The notes under the pieces are model-generated. The model saw only the letters and a list, made by a program, of their open reading frames with translations. It ran no database searches and was not told where the DNA came from. A stretch of 64,000 nucleotides of DNA from a gamma proteobacterium symbiont of Ctena orbiculata (lineage in GTDB: Bacteria; Pseudomonadota; Gammaproteobacteria; Chromatiales; Chromatiaceae). Below, in pieces: positions 50,028 through 57,937 of the stretch (positions are counted from its first letter, which is position 1; each line of letters starts with the position of its first letter). The stretch is taken from contig NATW01000115.1 in NCBI GenBank assembly GCA_003094555.1, forward strand, positions 1-64,000, read 5' to 3'. Made by a program: the position numbers and the translations under genes.

Positions 50028-50894
50028 TCAAGCTCCTTCGGATGCGTTTTGTACCGCATCCATTTCGCGGATATAACCCGTCATATCCTTTGCGATACAT
50101 ATAATATGGCTGATATTTCCTGCGCTGTCTTTAACTGCGGTGCGGGAGAAAAGGATGGGTACGCGACGCCCATCCTTGGCGATAAAGCTGGCCTCGATTC
50201 GGCTCAAGGCCCCGGTGCGTATCAATGCCTCCAGCCAGGTGCCGAAAAAGGCCCCGGCCTGCTCCTCGGCCTCCTCTTCGAAAACATCCCCGATGGACAT
50301 CTTCAGCAGGTCGGCTTCACTGTAGTCGAGCATCTTACAGGCAGCGGGGTTGACCGATTCGATCTCCCCCTCGGGATTGAGCACCAGCAGTGCCTCGCCC
50401 ATATAGGTAATGATGTTCTCCAGGTGCTGGTGCGCGGCGGCCAGCTCGGCGGTTCTTTCCGCCACTTTTTGTTCCAGGATCTTATTGAGTTCACGCTCTT
50501 TTTCGATAAGCCTGAAATAGGTGCTGATCTTGTTCAGCAGCTGGTTGTCATCGATGGGTTTGAGCAGGTAGTCGACGCCGCCGACCTCATAGCCCTTGAG
50601 TTGGAACTCTTCTGTTTTGAACGCTGCAGTGAGGAAGATAATCGGGATATCTTTGGTCTTTTTGCGGATTTTCAGCATCGATGCGGTCTGAAATCCGTCC
50701 ATCTCCGGCATCTGCACATCCAGAATGATAAGATCGATACCTGGCTCCTTGACCGCGGTGTCGAGGGCCTGCTGACCCGAGGTGGCCTCCAGAATCTCCA
50801 CATCCATGTAACGCTCGACCAGTGTGCGCAGGGTAAACAGGTTGTGTGCGTGGTCATCCACGATCAGCAGTTTGAAACCGGCGTATCTCTTCAT
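50028..50894 (-). CDS. Response regulator with C-terminal PAS domain
   Basis: A 288-residue signalling protein. The receiver domain occupies residues 8-125, phospho-acceptor Asp59 in LIILDVQMPEMDG, Lys in LLKPID near 108. A coiled coil with RELNKILEQKVAERTAEL links it to a PAS domain (about 165-280). It has no DNA-binding or enzyme output. Its ATG overlaps the stop of the hybrid kinase (ATGA), so the two are translated together. The partner of the PAS domain is unknown. Confidence 0.9.
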   Translation of the reverse strand: MKRYAGFKLLIVDDHAHNLFTLRTLVERYMDVEILEATSGQQALDTAVKEPGIDLIILDVQMPEMDGFQTASMLKIRKKTKDIPIIFLTAAFKTEEFQLKGYEVGGVDYLLKPIDDNQLLNKISTYFRLIEKERELNKILEQKVAERTAELAAAHQHLENIITYMGEALLVLNPEGEIESVNPAACKMLDYSEADLLKMSIGDVFEEEAEEQAGAFFGTWLEALIRTGALSRIEASFIAKDGRRVPILFSRTAVKDSAGNISHIICIAKDMTGYIREMDAVQNASEGA

Positions 50895-53251
50895 TCTGAC
50901 TCTAAATATACCCTTAAAAGAGCCTGAAGCTTCTCCGGGGTGACCGGTTTGGTCAAGACTTCGTCTGCTCCCGCCTCCAGGCACTGTTTGCGGTCTTCGG
51001 CCGCATTCTTGGCGCTCAGGACTATCACTTTGAGTGTGTCGAGCTGCATTTTGCTGCGTATGTGTCTGATCGTATCATAGCCATCCAGCTCCGGCATCAT
51101 GATGTCCATCAATACTATGTTGAAGTCCGGGTCATCTTTCAGTGTATCAAGCGCTTCCTGGCCGTCACCTGCTGCGGTTACCTCAAACCCCCAGCCCTCC
51201 AGTAAAGGGGTGAGTGCCAGCAGGCTCTGCAGATCATCATCCACCACCAAAATGCGGTTGCCGGCAAAGGGTGTCATCAGGGGCTCTGGCTGCGAGGTGA
51301 GGGTCAAGGTGGGGATCCCTTCCTGTATCAGTAGCGGTTCCTGGTCTGTCTGTAGCTCCACTTGATGGGATGAGAGGGTGCTGTGATCGAGTTCCAGGGG
51401 CAGGCACAGGGTGAATCTGGCGCCGGCCCCCTCCTCACTATCAAGGCTGACCTCGCCGCCTAGCAGGTGGGCCAGTTCGCGGCTGATGCTCAGCCCAAGG
51501 CCGGTGCCGCCGAAACGCCGGCTGGTGGAGCCATCCGCCTGTTTGAATGCCTCGAAGATCAGGTCATGCTTATTCTTGGGAATCCCCACGCCGCTATCCT
51601 CGACAGCGAAACAGAGCGGATGCTCCCCCTCCTCGGGATGCATAAAGATGCGCAGCTTGGCGCCCCCTTGATGGGTGAATTTGAGGGCATTGGAGAGGAA
51701 ATTTTTCAGAATCTGCCGCACCTTGTACTGATCCGACAGAATGGTTTCCGGTAGAGAATCCCCATATTCATGGGTCAGCTGCAGGCCCTTGGCATCGAAC
51801 TGGGGTTTGACCATTTCAATGAGATCCGCAACCAGCGGTTTGACCGGGATCTGCTGCAGACTGATGCTGGCTTTTCCCGCTTCGATGCGCGACAGATCGA
51901 GAATGTTATCGATCAGGGCGCGTAGATCCCGGCCAGCCTCGTGAATCACCTGCAACTGCCCCCGTTGTTCGGTGGTGAGATTCTCAGGTGCCTCATTGAG
52001 CATCTTTGAGAGCAATAGGATGGAGTTGAGAGGGGTCCGCAACTCATGGCTGACATTGGCCAGGAACTGGGATTTGTAGCGATTGGACTCCTCCAGCTGG
52101 CGTGCATGTTGGCGTTGTGCCTCGGCCTGCTTTGCATGATGCCCCGCCAGTTCTGTGAGCTGCTGCCCCAGCTGATGTAGCTCTTGCGACCCACGCCAGT
52201 TGAATGCCACAGGTTCGTCTTCACGCAGCACCCGTCCGACGCCATCCCGCAGCTTTTTTCCGAACTGTTCTGCCCGCAAGGCGATAATGCGGGCAACGAT
52301 GAACAGGATAACCAAGGCGATGATTACAATGGTCATGACCCGGCTGATCAGGACATTGCGAAATTTATGCAGGGGTGAGGGATCGACTGGTCGTCCGACC
52401 CATAAGGGTCCTGAGCCCTCGGTGCTGAAGAGCGGAACCCAGATTACCTGTCTCCCTTGTCCTCCTTCCCAAAGTGCCAGGCTCTTTTTCTCGAAGATTG
52501 CCTGTAGGCCGGTGAACTCTTCGAAGGCGCGTGGCTTCGCACTCCCCTTGAGGCGCTCATCCAGGTATGTCCCATCGTTGGTAACCCAGAGTGTATTGCG
52601 GTAGGCGCGAGCCATACCCCCAACATCGATATTGATCACTACCGCACCCAATGGAGCCACCCGCTCCTGACGATCCGGGCCAATGATAGGGCTAATCATG
52701 CGCAGGGTCATGAAGCGGCGGGGATCGAGTTGGGAAGTATTTGGATTAAGACTGATCTTGCTGACTGCGACCCGGCCATACTCCTGGTGGATGTTATGTT
52801 GAAAAAAATCCCTGGAAGGCATGTCCGGTTTTTTAATCGTCGGTTCCCACTGCTGAGTGCGGCTATTCAACTCCAACCAGAATCGGGGATTGCCTTCAAG
52901 GTCAAGGAATAGGATCTGGAAAATATCCAGATGGTCTCGAAGAATCTGGTTGATCCACTTTGTGTAGCGTACCCTGGATTGGTCAATCTGCTCCCGCCCC
53001 TCTTCCCGTTCACGTTGTCCCAGGATAAGACCCGGTTCAGGGAGTTTTGCAAGCAGCCGCAACATCTCGTGACGACTGGCCAGATGTTCATCAAGATCGC
53101 GGAAATCAGCACGCAGGTTCTGCAGATAGGCCTTGTGATAGAAAAATTCGAGACGTTCCAGAACAAATGGCAGATTCGTCAGTACCATCGCTGTCAAAGG
53201 TGCGAAACCGAAGAGAAACAGCAGAATCAGTATCTGAGTACGAATTTTCAC
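50891..53251 (-). CDS. Hybrid sensor histidine kinase with C-terminal receiver
   Basis: Membrane kinase of 786 residues, GTG start. Helices near 7-25 and 308-328 frame a periplasmic sensor domain that resembles a double Cache fold. HisKA with His402 in VSHELRTPLN, HATPase (NALKFTH, DSGVGIP, GGTGLGLSI) and a receiver domain with LMDIMMPELDGYD near residue 715 follow. The N-terminal sensor has no recognised ligand. It starts 28 bases after bcp and its stop overlaps the response regulator start, giving a bcp-kinase-regulator run. Confidence 0.93.
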   Translation of the reverse strand: MKIRTQILILLFLFGFAPLTAMVLTNLPFVLERLEFFYHKAYLQNLRADFRDLDEHLASRHEMLRLLAKLPEPGLILGQREREEGREQIDQSRVRYTKWINQILRDHLDIFQILFLDLEGNPRFWLELNSRTQQWEPTIKKPDMPSRDFFQHNIHQEYGRVAVSKISLNPNTSQLDPRRFMTLRMISPIIGPDRQERVAPLGAVVINIDVGGMARAYRNTLWVTNDGTYLDERLKGSAKPRAFEEFTGLQAIFEKKSLALWEGGQGRQVIWVPLFSTEGSGPLWVGRPVDPSPLHKFRNVLISRVMTIVIIALVILFIVARIIALRAEQFGKKLRDGVGRVLREDEPVAFNWRGSQELHQLGQQLTELAGHHAKQAEAQRQHARQLEESNRYKSQFLANVSHELRTPLNSILLLSKMLNEAPENLTTEQRGQLQVIHEAGRDLRALIDNILDLSRIEAGKASISLQQIPVKPLVADLIEMVKPQFDAKGLQLTHEYGDSLPETILSDQYKVRQILKNFLSNALKFTHQGGAKLRIFMHPEEGEHPLCFAVEDSGVGIPKNKHDLIFEAFKQADGSTSRRFGGTGLGLSISRELAHLLGGEVSLDSEEGAGARFTLCLPLELDHSTLSSHQVELQTDQEPLLIQEGIPTLTLTSQPEPLMTPFAGNRILVVDDDLQSLLALTPLLEGWGFEVTAAGDGQEALDTLKDDPDFNIVLMDIMMPELDGYDTIRHIRSKMQLDTLKVIVLSAKNAAEDRKQCLEAGADEVLTKPVTPEKLQALLRVYLESE

Positions 53252-53279
53252 GGGTACATCATGGCTGCTTAGTCACTAA

Positions 53280-53747
53280 TCATGTGAGCTTTTTAACCAT
53301 CTCCAGAACCTGGGCAGCATGCCCTTTTGGTTTTACATCATACAACGCCTCTCTTATGATACCTGTTTTGTCGATGATGAACGTCGAGCGAAGAATGCCC
53401 ATTCTTTTTTCGCCGTTTTTCTCCTTTTCCCGCCAAACATCATAATCGTTGCACGCCTCTCCATCGGTGTCTGCCAGCAACTGTACAGTTAAGCCATGTT
53501 TGTCGCGGAATGCGGCGTGGCTGACACAGTTGTCCCGGCTGATACCTATTACCTGGGTCTCCATGGCTGAAAACTCATCCATCAGGTCAGAGAGTTCCAG
53601 TGCCTCGATGGTGCAGCCGGTGGTATCGTCTTTCGGATAGAAATAGATCACCAGGTTCTGGTTACCGAGAAACTGACTGGACTTGATGATGTGCATATCA
53701 GCGTCTGGCAATTCAAAGGATGGTGCTTTATCTCCAGGGTTGAGCAT
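53280..53747 (-). CDS. bcp: Thiol peroxidase Bcp/PrxQ
   Basis: Peroxiredoxin of 155 residues that reduces peroxides using thioredoxin. Peroxidatic Cys45 lies in DDTTGCTIEA. The resolving Cys at position 50 of E. coli BCP is absent (Leu here), so the enzyme is 1-Cys or uses a distant Cys (Cys74 or Cys99 regions). It is followed on the same strand, 28 bases away, by a hybrid kinase. Confidence 0.94.
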   Translation of the reverse strand: MLNPGDKAPSFELPDADMHIIKSSQFLGNQNLVIYFYPKDDTTGCTIEALELSDLMDEFSAMETQVIGISRDNCVSHAAFRDKHGLTVQLLADTDGEACNDYDVWREKEKNGEKRMGILRSTFIIDKTGIIREALYDVKPKGHAAQVLEMVKKLT

Positions 53748-54242
53748 CTATTTTTCCTCGATATTGTTATGTCGGTCGTTTATCTATGTAGTGGCATCTT
53801 AGCCGATCTGGCCAAGGTGAAGGCTGGATGGGCATAGTGGCAAGATAGTAGACTCCCTGGATCTGGGTCAACCGCTGTTTGTGCAATTGTTCGTTCAGCT
53901 GTGAGGGTGTTCCATCTTGCATGTCGGATAGCCACTGTCCATGCAAGGCCGTAATCGCCACAAGCCTGCTGATAGCGCCACTTCAGCATGGCGATGCCGG
54001 TGCAATTTCGCCGGTATCCTGGGCTTGAAATGGTGTGATCCTGCAATTTAATTGTCATATAGCGATTTTGGCCGGTGGTAGGCAAAACAGGTGATTCATA
54101 GCATAATGTCTGGATAAGGGATGGCCCTTGACTCCTTGAGCTATTCAAATGACCACGATTTTTGTGGTCTTTTGTTTCGTAAGTGTTTGCTTGGTTGCCG
54201 GCACATGCAAGGAAGCACAGATATCAGATAAGGCAAATCCAC
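53748..54242. other. Gene-free region upstream of the PEP-CTERM-type ATPase
   Basis: About 490 bases without a supported gene. Two overlapping minus-strand frames (roughly 53767-53961 and 53780-54148) read as ordinary-looking protein but match no family and end in each other's stops. An orphan terminator-like hairpin lies at 54151-54173. Promoters for bcp and for the ATPase must be here. Confidence 0.5.
54151..54173 (+). terminator. Orphan intrinsic terminator-like hairpin
   Basis: GACCAC (54151-54156) pairs with GTGGTC (54164-54169) around a loop of seven bases, followed by TTTT. No plus-strand gene ends upstream within 500 bases. It could end a small RNA or attenuate transcription into the ATPase gene. 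Confidence 0.45.
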
Positions 54243-55331
54243 ATGTATGATGATTTTTACAAGCTTGACGGAAAACCATTCCAGCTGACGCCGGATCATA
54301 AGTTCTTCTTCAATAGTAAAGGCCATAATCGGGCCATGGCCTATTTGCGATATGGTCTTGAGCAGGGAGAGGGTTTTATCGTCATTACTGGTGGTATTGG
54401 TACCGGTAAGACCACCCTGGTGCGCAATCTTTTCGATGAACTGAGTAGTATGAATGTCATGGCGGCTCAGTTGGTTACAACCCAGGTTGATCCGGACGAT
54501 ATGTTGCGTATGGTATGCGCCTCTTTCGGTCTGGCCCACGAGGGGCTAAACAAGGCAACCCTATTGCATAACCTGGAGGCCATAGCGCGTGCCCGGCATG
54601 CGGAGGGAAAACAGATGTTGCTGGTGGTGGATGAGGCGCAGAATCTACCACCCCGGTCGGTCGAAGAGTTGCGCATGTTGTCCAACTTCCAGGTCAACAA
54701 CAAGGCCCTGGTCCAGACCTTTCTCCTCGGTCAGGAGGAGTTCAAACGGACCCTGCAGAGCCCGGGAATGGAGCAGGTGCGGCAACGCATCATCGCCTCC
54801 TACCACCTGGATCCGTTAAGCATTGAGGAGACGGAAAAGTACATCTTGCATCGACTGCAACTGGTAGGCTGGAAAGAGGATCCCACGTTTGCGGATGGGG
54901 TCTTTCCCATGATCTATGAGTTCACTGGTGGTGTGCCACGCCGGATCAATGCGATGTGCGACAGAATGATGCTGTATGGATGTCTGGAAGAGCTGCACAC
55001 CCTGGAGAAGGATGCAGTACTCTCAGTGATGCAGGAACTGGAGCAAGAGGTCAGCTTTGATCCGCCCACCACTGAAGGCGAGGAGCAATCACCTCAGCTC
55101 GCTTCCGTCTCCCCGCTTCACCCAAGTGCGTCGGGTGTCAATGGCAATCAGGCAACGGCAACCCAGCCCTCCCCGCAGACCGTGGCACATGCCGATGAGC
55201 TGGTGTATCGGATACAGGACCTGGAAAAGGAGATCAGCAGTCTGAAAAAGACCCTGAGAAACGAGCAGAAGCTGTTACGCAAGGCCATTCTGCTGCAGAT
55301 GGATCTGGATGAATACGAAGACCTTGACTGA
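54243..55331 (+). CDS. PEP-CTERM/XrtA-type secretion ATPase (ExeA-like)
   Basis: AAA ATPase of 362 residues that matches the putative secretion ATPase of PEP-CTERM/exosortase (XrtA) loci. The start MYDDFYKLDGKPFQLTPD is characteristic. Walker A GGIGTGKTT is at 50-58 and Walker B VVDEAQNL near 125-132. A Pro/Ser/Gln linker precedes a C-terminal coiled coil (IQDLEKEISSLKKTLR). In exosortase loci this gene sits among exopolysaccharide genes; here none is near. The start at 54243 is preceded by AAGG. Confidence 0.85.
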   Translation: MYDDFYKLDGKPFQLTPDHKFFFNSKGHNRAMAYLRYGLEQGEGFIVITGGIGTGKTTLVRNLFDELSSMNVMAAQLVTTQVDPDDMLRMVCASFGLAHEGLNKATLLHNLEAIARARHAEGKQMLLVVDEAQNLPPRSVEELRMLSNFQVNNKALVQTFLLGQEEFKRTLQSPGMEQVRQRIIASYHLDPLSIEETEKYILHRLQLVGWKEDPTFADGVFPMIYEFTGGVPRRINAMCDRMMLYGCLEELHTLEKDAVLSVMQELEQEVSFDPPTTEGEEQSPQLASVSPLHPSASGVNGNQATATQPSPQTVAHADELVYRIQDLEKEISSLKKTLRNEQKLLRKAILLQMDLDEYEDLD

Positions 55332-55343
55332 GTAGTTATTGAG

Positions 55344-55363
55344 AGGCCTGTTTGAACAGGCCT
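55344..55363. terminator. Bidirectional hairpin between convergent genes
   Basis: AGGCCTGTT (55344-55352) pairs with AACAGGCCT (55355-55363). The palindrome lies between the convergent ATPase and 74-residue genes. No T tract follows on either strand, so its strength as a terminator is uncertain. Confidence 0.5.
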
Positions 55364-55367
55364 GGTA

Positions 55368-55592
55368 TCAGTCCAGAGCGGGTCCGATCATTGCCTCAAC
55401 AGGCTCGAAACCACGTGCCTCGAGGGCCTCCGCGATGTCCTCCCAACGGTAGTCACTGTTTGTCTCTTCTGCTTGAGCAATGATTCCGGTTGCGAAACGG
55501 TATGCCTCGTTGGTATCGAGATCCTTGGGGACCTTGACTAGCCGAATGTCATCAAAACGTGAGCTGGGTAGAACCATATACTTTTCTTTCAT
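55368..55592 (-). CDS. Small hypothetical protein
   Basis: A 74-residue soluble protein, start MKEKYMVLPS at 55592; a start 18 codons upstream (55646) has no better site. It has DIRLVKVPKDLDTNEAYRFATGIIAQAE then YRWEDIAEALEARGFEPVE, a mixed helix/strand pattern. I do not recognise it. A collapsed copy of the repeat lies directly upstream. Confidence 0.6.
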   Translation of the reverse strand: MKEKYMVLPSSRFDDIRLVKVPKDLDTNEAYRFATGIIAQAEETNSDYRWEDIAEALEARGFEPVEAMIGPALD

Positions 55593-55650
55593 ATCTGTTC
55601 CATGCCGTATGGTTACAGCGAACAATGTGCCACATAAATCTCTCACATAC

Positions 55651-55684
55651 TAGGGCCTATCGGATTAGTGTTAACAGGCCCTAG
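55651..55684. repeat. Collapsed copy of the MITE-like repeat
   Basis: TAGGGCCT (55651-55658), the first eight bases of the left end, is joined by ATC to GGATTAGTGTTAACAGGCCC and TAG (55662-55684) from the right end of the element at 22192. The 130-base interior is lost. This is what a near-precise internal deletion or excision would leave. Confidence 0.8.
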
Positions 55685-55712
55685 CTGAAAACGCAGTTCA
55701 TATCCGTTTTGT

Positions 55713-56990
55713 CTAGAGTCCGAGTTTGGCATAGAGATTGAGTGCTGCCAGGGAGCACAAAAACATCAATAAGCTGTATTTACCGTGCCATTTCAGGCTT
55801 GCCAGGCCGGGTTGACCGTAGCGACCCTGCATAGAAAGATTGATACCGGAAAACGGACTGCATGCAACGCCAACCGCCCAGGCTGAAAGGAAGGTCATTG
55901 CCAGTAGTGTAGCGTCGGGGTGTAGCGGTGACAGCAGGGTACCGAGTGCGGCGATATTGATGACCGGATGGACACCTGCAATCGACGTGACCAGCATAAA
56001 CACCAGTGTCATGCTGGCCTCCAGACCACCGAAATGGCTAAATGGCAGCCACCCGCCCAGTGCCTGAAAAAGTGTATTCAGGCCAGCTGCCATGACATTG
56101 GCGGCGAGAAACAGGCTGAGTTCATTGTGCATGGTGGGCATGTCCTGGCTGATGTGCCGCTGTAGCCGGCGCCGTGGCTGTTGACGGCGTGCACTGATAA
56201 CGATGAGTGCAAGTGTTGGGCTCAGCAGGCAAATGATACCCAGGATATGCCAATCGGGACGCACTTGATGTAACACCAGCACCGCCAATGCCAACCCAGC
56301 AGGAAGCGCCAGTGCCGAGGGGTGCATGGGGTAACCGACAAACGCCTTGGGATTGCGCGTGCCTTTGCCGGTAATCAAAAGCGCTATTAATGCGAGCGGC
56401 ATCCCCATCAACCAGATACGTTCCAGCCGGGCACCCGGGGCGTAGGTCATGGCGGCTGCCATTGCGGCAAAGAAGGGTGACCAGAATGCGGCGGCGGAGA
56501 AACCGCGGGTCAGTACAATGCTCTGTTCGCGATCCAGTCCTGCCTTGCGACGCAGGCGGTCCCCCATGATGAAGACCGAAGAGAGATTGATCACGGCGCC
56601 GAACAGATGGACCCCAAACAGGGTTGACCAGACCGCCCGCCTGCCTTGTGGCAGCACCCTATCCATGCTGTCGTCAGGGCGGGCGACCAGACGCAGAAAA
56701 CTGACGGCGGCCAACATCGATAACAGTTGGGCGTTACCGGAGAGCATCATCAGCCAATCGGGTGTGAAATGCTGTGACATACCCCAGAGAATACCTAATG
56801 AACCGATACCAATGAGGATTATCACCTGGCGTCGGGTGTGGGTGGGTAATGCTGGCCAGAGGAGAATGCCTGCGCACCAGGTGAAGAGACCGGCCCAGCT
56901 GTTGGAGAGTTGGGGCCAGAGGGTGTTGACGGCGGTGCAGACAACAGCTGCGCAGAGTAGCCAACCTGCGGTTGCGCGCTGCCTGTTCAC
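55713..56990 (-). CDS. Multi-spanning membrane transporter, family unnamed
   Basis: Integral membrane protein of 425 residues with about 10-12 hydrophobic helices and a central cytoplasmic loop rich in Arg (RRQQPRRRLQRH near 262). The last third has a GVHPVINIAALGTLL and a VACSPFSGINLSM segment, as seen in ion-transporter and C4-dicarboxylate-type permeases. I cannot name the family. It starts in the stop codon of the AEC transporter gene (GTGA overlap), so the two are translationally coupled and may handle related organic anions. Confidence 0.7.
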   Translation of the reverse strand: MNRQRATAGWLLCAAVVCTAVNTLWPQLSNSWAGLFTWCAGILLWPALPTHTRRQVIILIGIGSLGILWGMSQHFTPDWLMMLSGNAQLLSMLAAVSFLRLVARPDDSMDRVLPQGRRAVWSTLFGVHLFGAVINLSSVFIMGDRLRRKAGLDREQSIVLTRGFSAAAFWSPFFAAMAAAMTYAPGARLERIWLMGMPLALIALLITGKGTRNPKAFVGYPMHPSALALPAGLALAVLVLHQVRPDWHILGIICLLSPTLALIVISARRQQPRRRLQRHISQDMPTMHNELSLFLAANVMAAGLNTLFQALGGWLPFSHFGGLEASMTLVFMLVTSIAGVHPVINIAALGTLLSPLHPDATLLAMTFLSAWAVGVACSPFSGINLSMQGRYGQPGLASLKWHGKYSLLMFLCSLAALNLYAKLGL

Positions 56991-57871
56991 AAAATAAAGG
57001 CGAGGGCAATGGGTATCACAATCAAACTTGCGAGATTGCCGAAGGCGACCATTGCCGCGACCTCATGGGGTGACTGCTGGTAGCTCTCGGCAAGCAGATA
57101 GTTCATCACCGCGGGGGGGAGAATACTGAACAGCAGCAGGATATCCCGCATCTGCTCATTCGGTTGCAGCCAGCTGATGGCCAGCCACGCACCAATCAAT
57201 CCGCTCAATGGGCAAAGCAGGGCGCCGGCCAGCCCCGCCTTCCAGTAGCGCAGCTCGATATGGATCAGGCGGACACCGAGGGAGACCAGCATCAATGGAA
57301 TCGCCACCTCGGAAAGCATAACCAGGCCTGGCATTAGAATCTTCGGTGTATGCCAGTCGAAAGCGTAGGCGACCACGCCCGCAAGGGTGGCCAGGAAGAC
57401 CGGATTGCGTAGCAGTTCTGTGGGGTGGAGCCTGCCGCTGACTAGCCAGATTCCGAGGCTGAAATGGAGACTTGTGGAGACCACAAAGGCGACGACTGCC
57501 AGGGGCAGCAGCGCATCGCCGAAAGCCAGCGCCGCCAAGGGGAGGCCAAGATTACCGGCGTTGTTGAACATCATGGAGGGCAGCAGCACCCTTGGCCGTA
57601 TCCCCAGGAGGCGGATTGCGGGTAGGGAAACGATACCCGAAATGATGATGATCAGCAGGGCGCCCCAGGCGATGGTCCTCCACTCCTGGCTGTCGGGAAT
57701 CTTCTCTGATAGGACATAAAACAGCAGCGCAGGTACGAACAACTGCATATTGATACGGTTCACCGAGAGGATATCGGAGCCGCAAAGGCGGCCATATAGA
57801 TAGCCAAGCAGCGCGATGCCGAATACCGGCAGAGTCACCTGTAGGATCTGTAGAAATAGCGCTGAATGCAT
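56987..57871 (-). CDS. AEC-family (auxin efflux carrier type) transporter
   Basis: Ten-helix carrier of 294 residues, typical length of bacterial AEC proteins such as YfdV and MleP, which move organic acids. Hydrophobic helices run throughout, with PALLFYVLSEK near 48-58 and NNAGNLGLPLAALAFG near 105-120, both family hallmarks. It lies 66 bases after the sigma54 activator on the same strand, so the activator and both transporters may form one transcript. The substrate, perhaps an aromatic acid or pyruvate-like product, is inferred only from context. Confidence 0.88.
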   Translation of the reverse strand: MHSALFLQILQVTLPVFGIALLGYLYGRLCGSDILSVNRINMQLFVPALLFYVLSEKIPDSQEWRTIAWGALLIIIISGIVSLPAIRLLGIRPRVLLPSMMFNNAGNLGLPLAALAFGDALLPLAVVAFVVSTSLHFSLGIWLVSGRLHPTELLRNPVFLATLAGVVAYAFDWHTPKILMPGLVMLSEVAIPLMLVSLGVRLIHIELRYWKAGLAGALLCPLSGLIGAWLAISWLQPNEQMRDILLLFSILPPAVMNYLLAESYQQSPHEVAAMVAFGNLASLIVIPIALAFIL

Positions 57872-57937
57872 GGGTATCTGTTATTGTCTGGCCTGCGGGC
57901 AGTAATGGACGCTATGCAGAGAGGTGGAATCCTTTGC

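Noticed and set aside
53767-54148. Minus-strand frames upstream of bcp as genes
   Set aside because: Two frames overlap, neither has a plausible start or a family match, and a stop lies upstream of the first in frame.
55713-57871. The two transporters as a toxin or defence pair
   Set aside because: Both are ordinary multi-spanning carriers with no nuclease, toxin or sensor motif.
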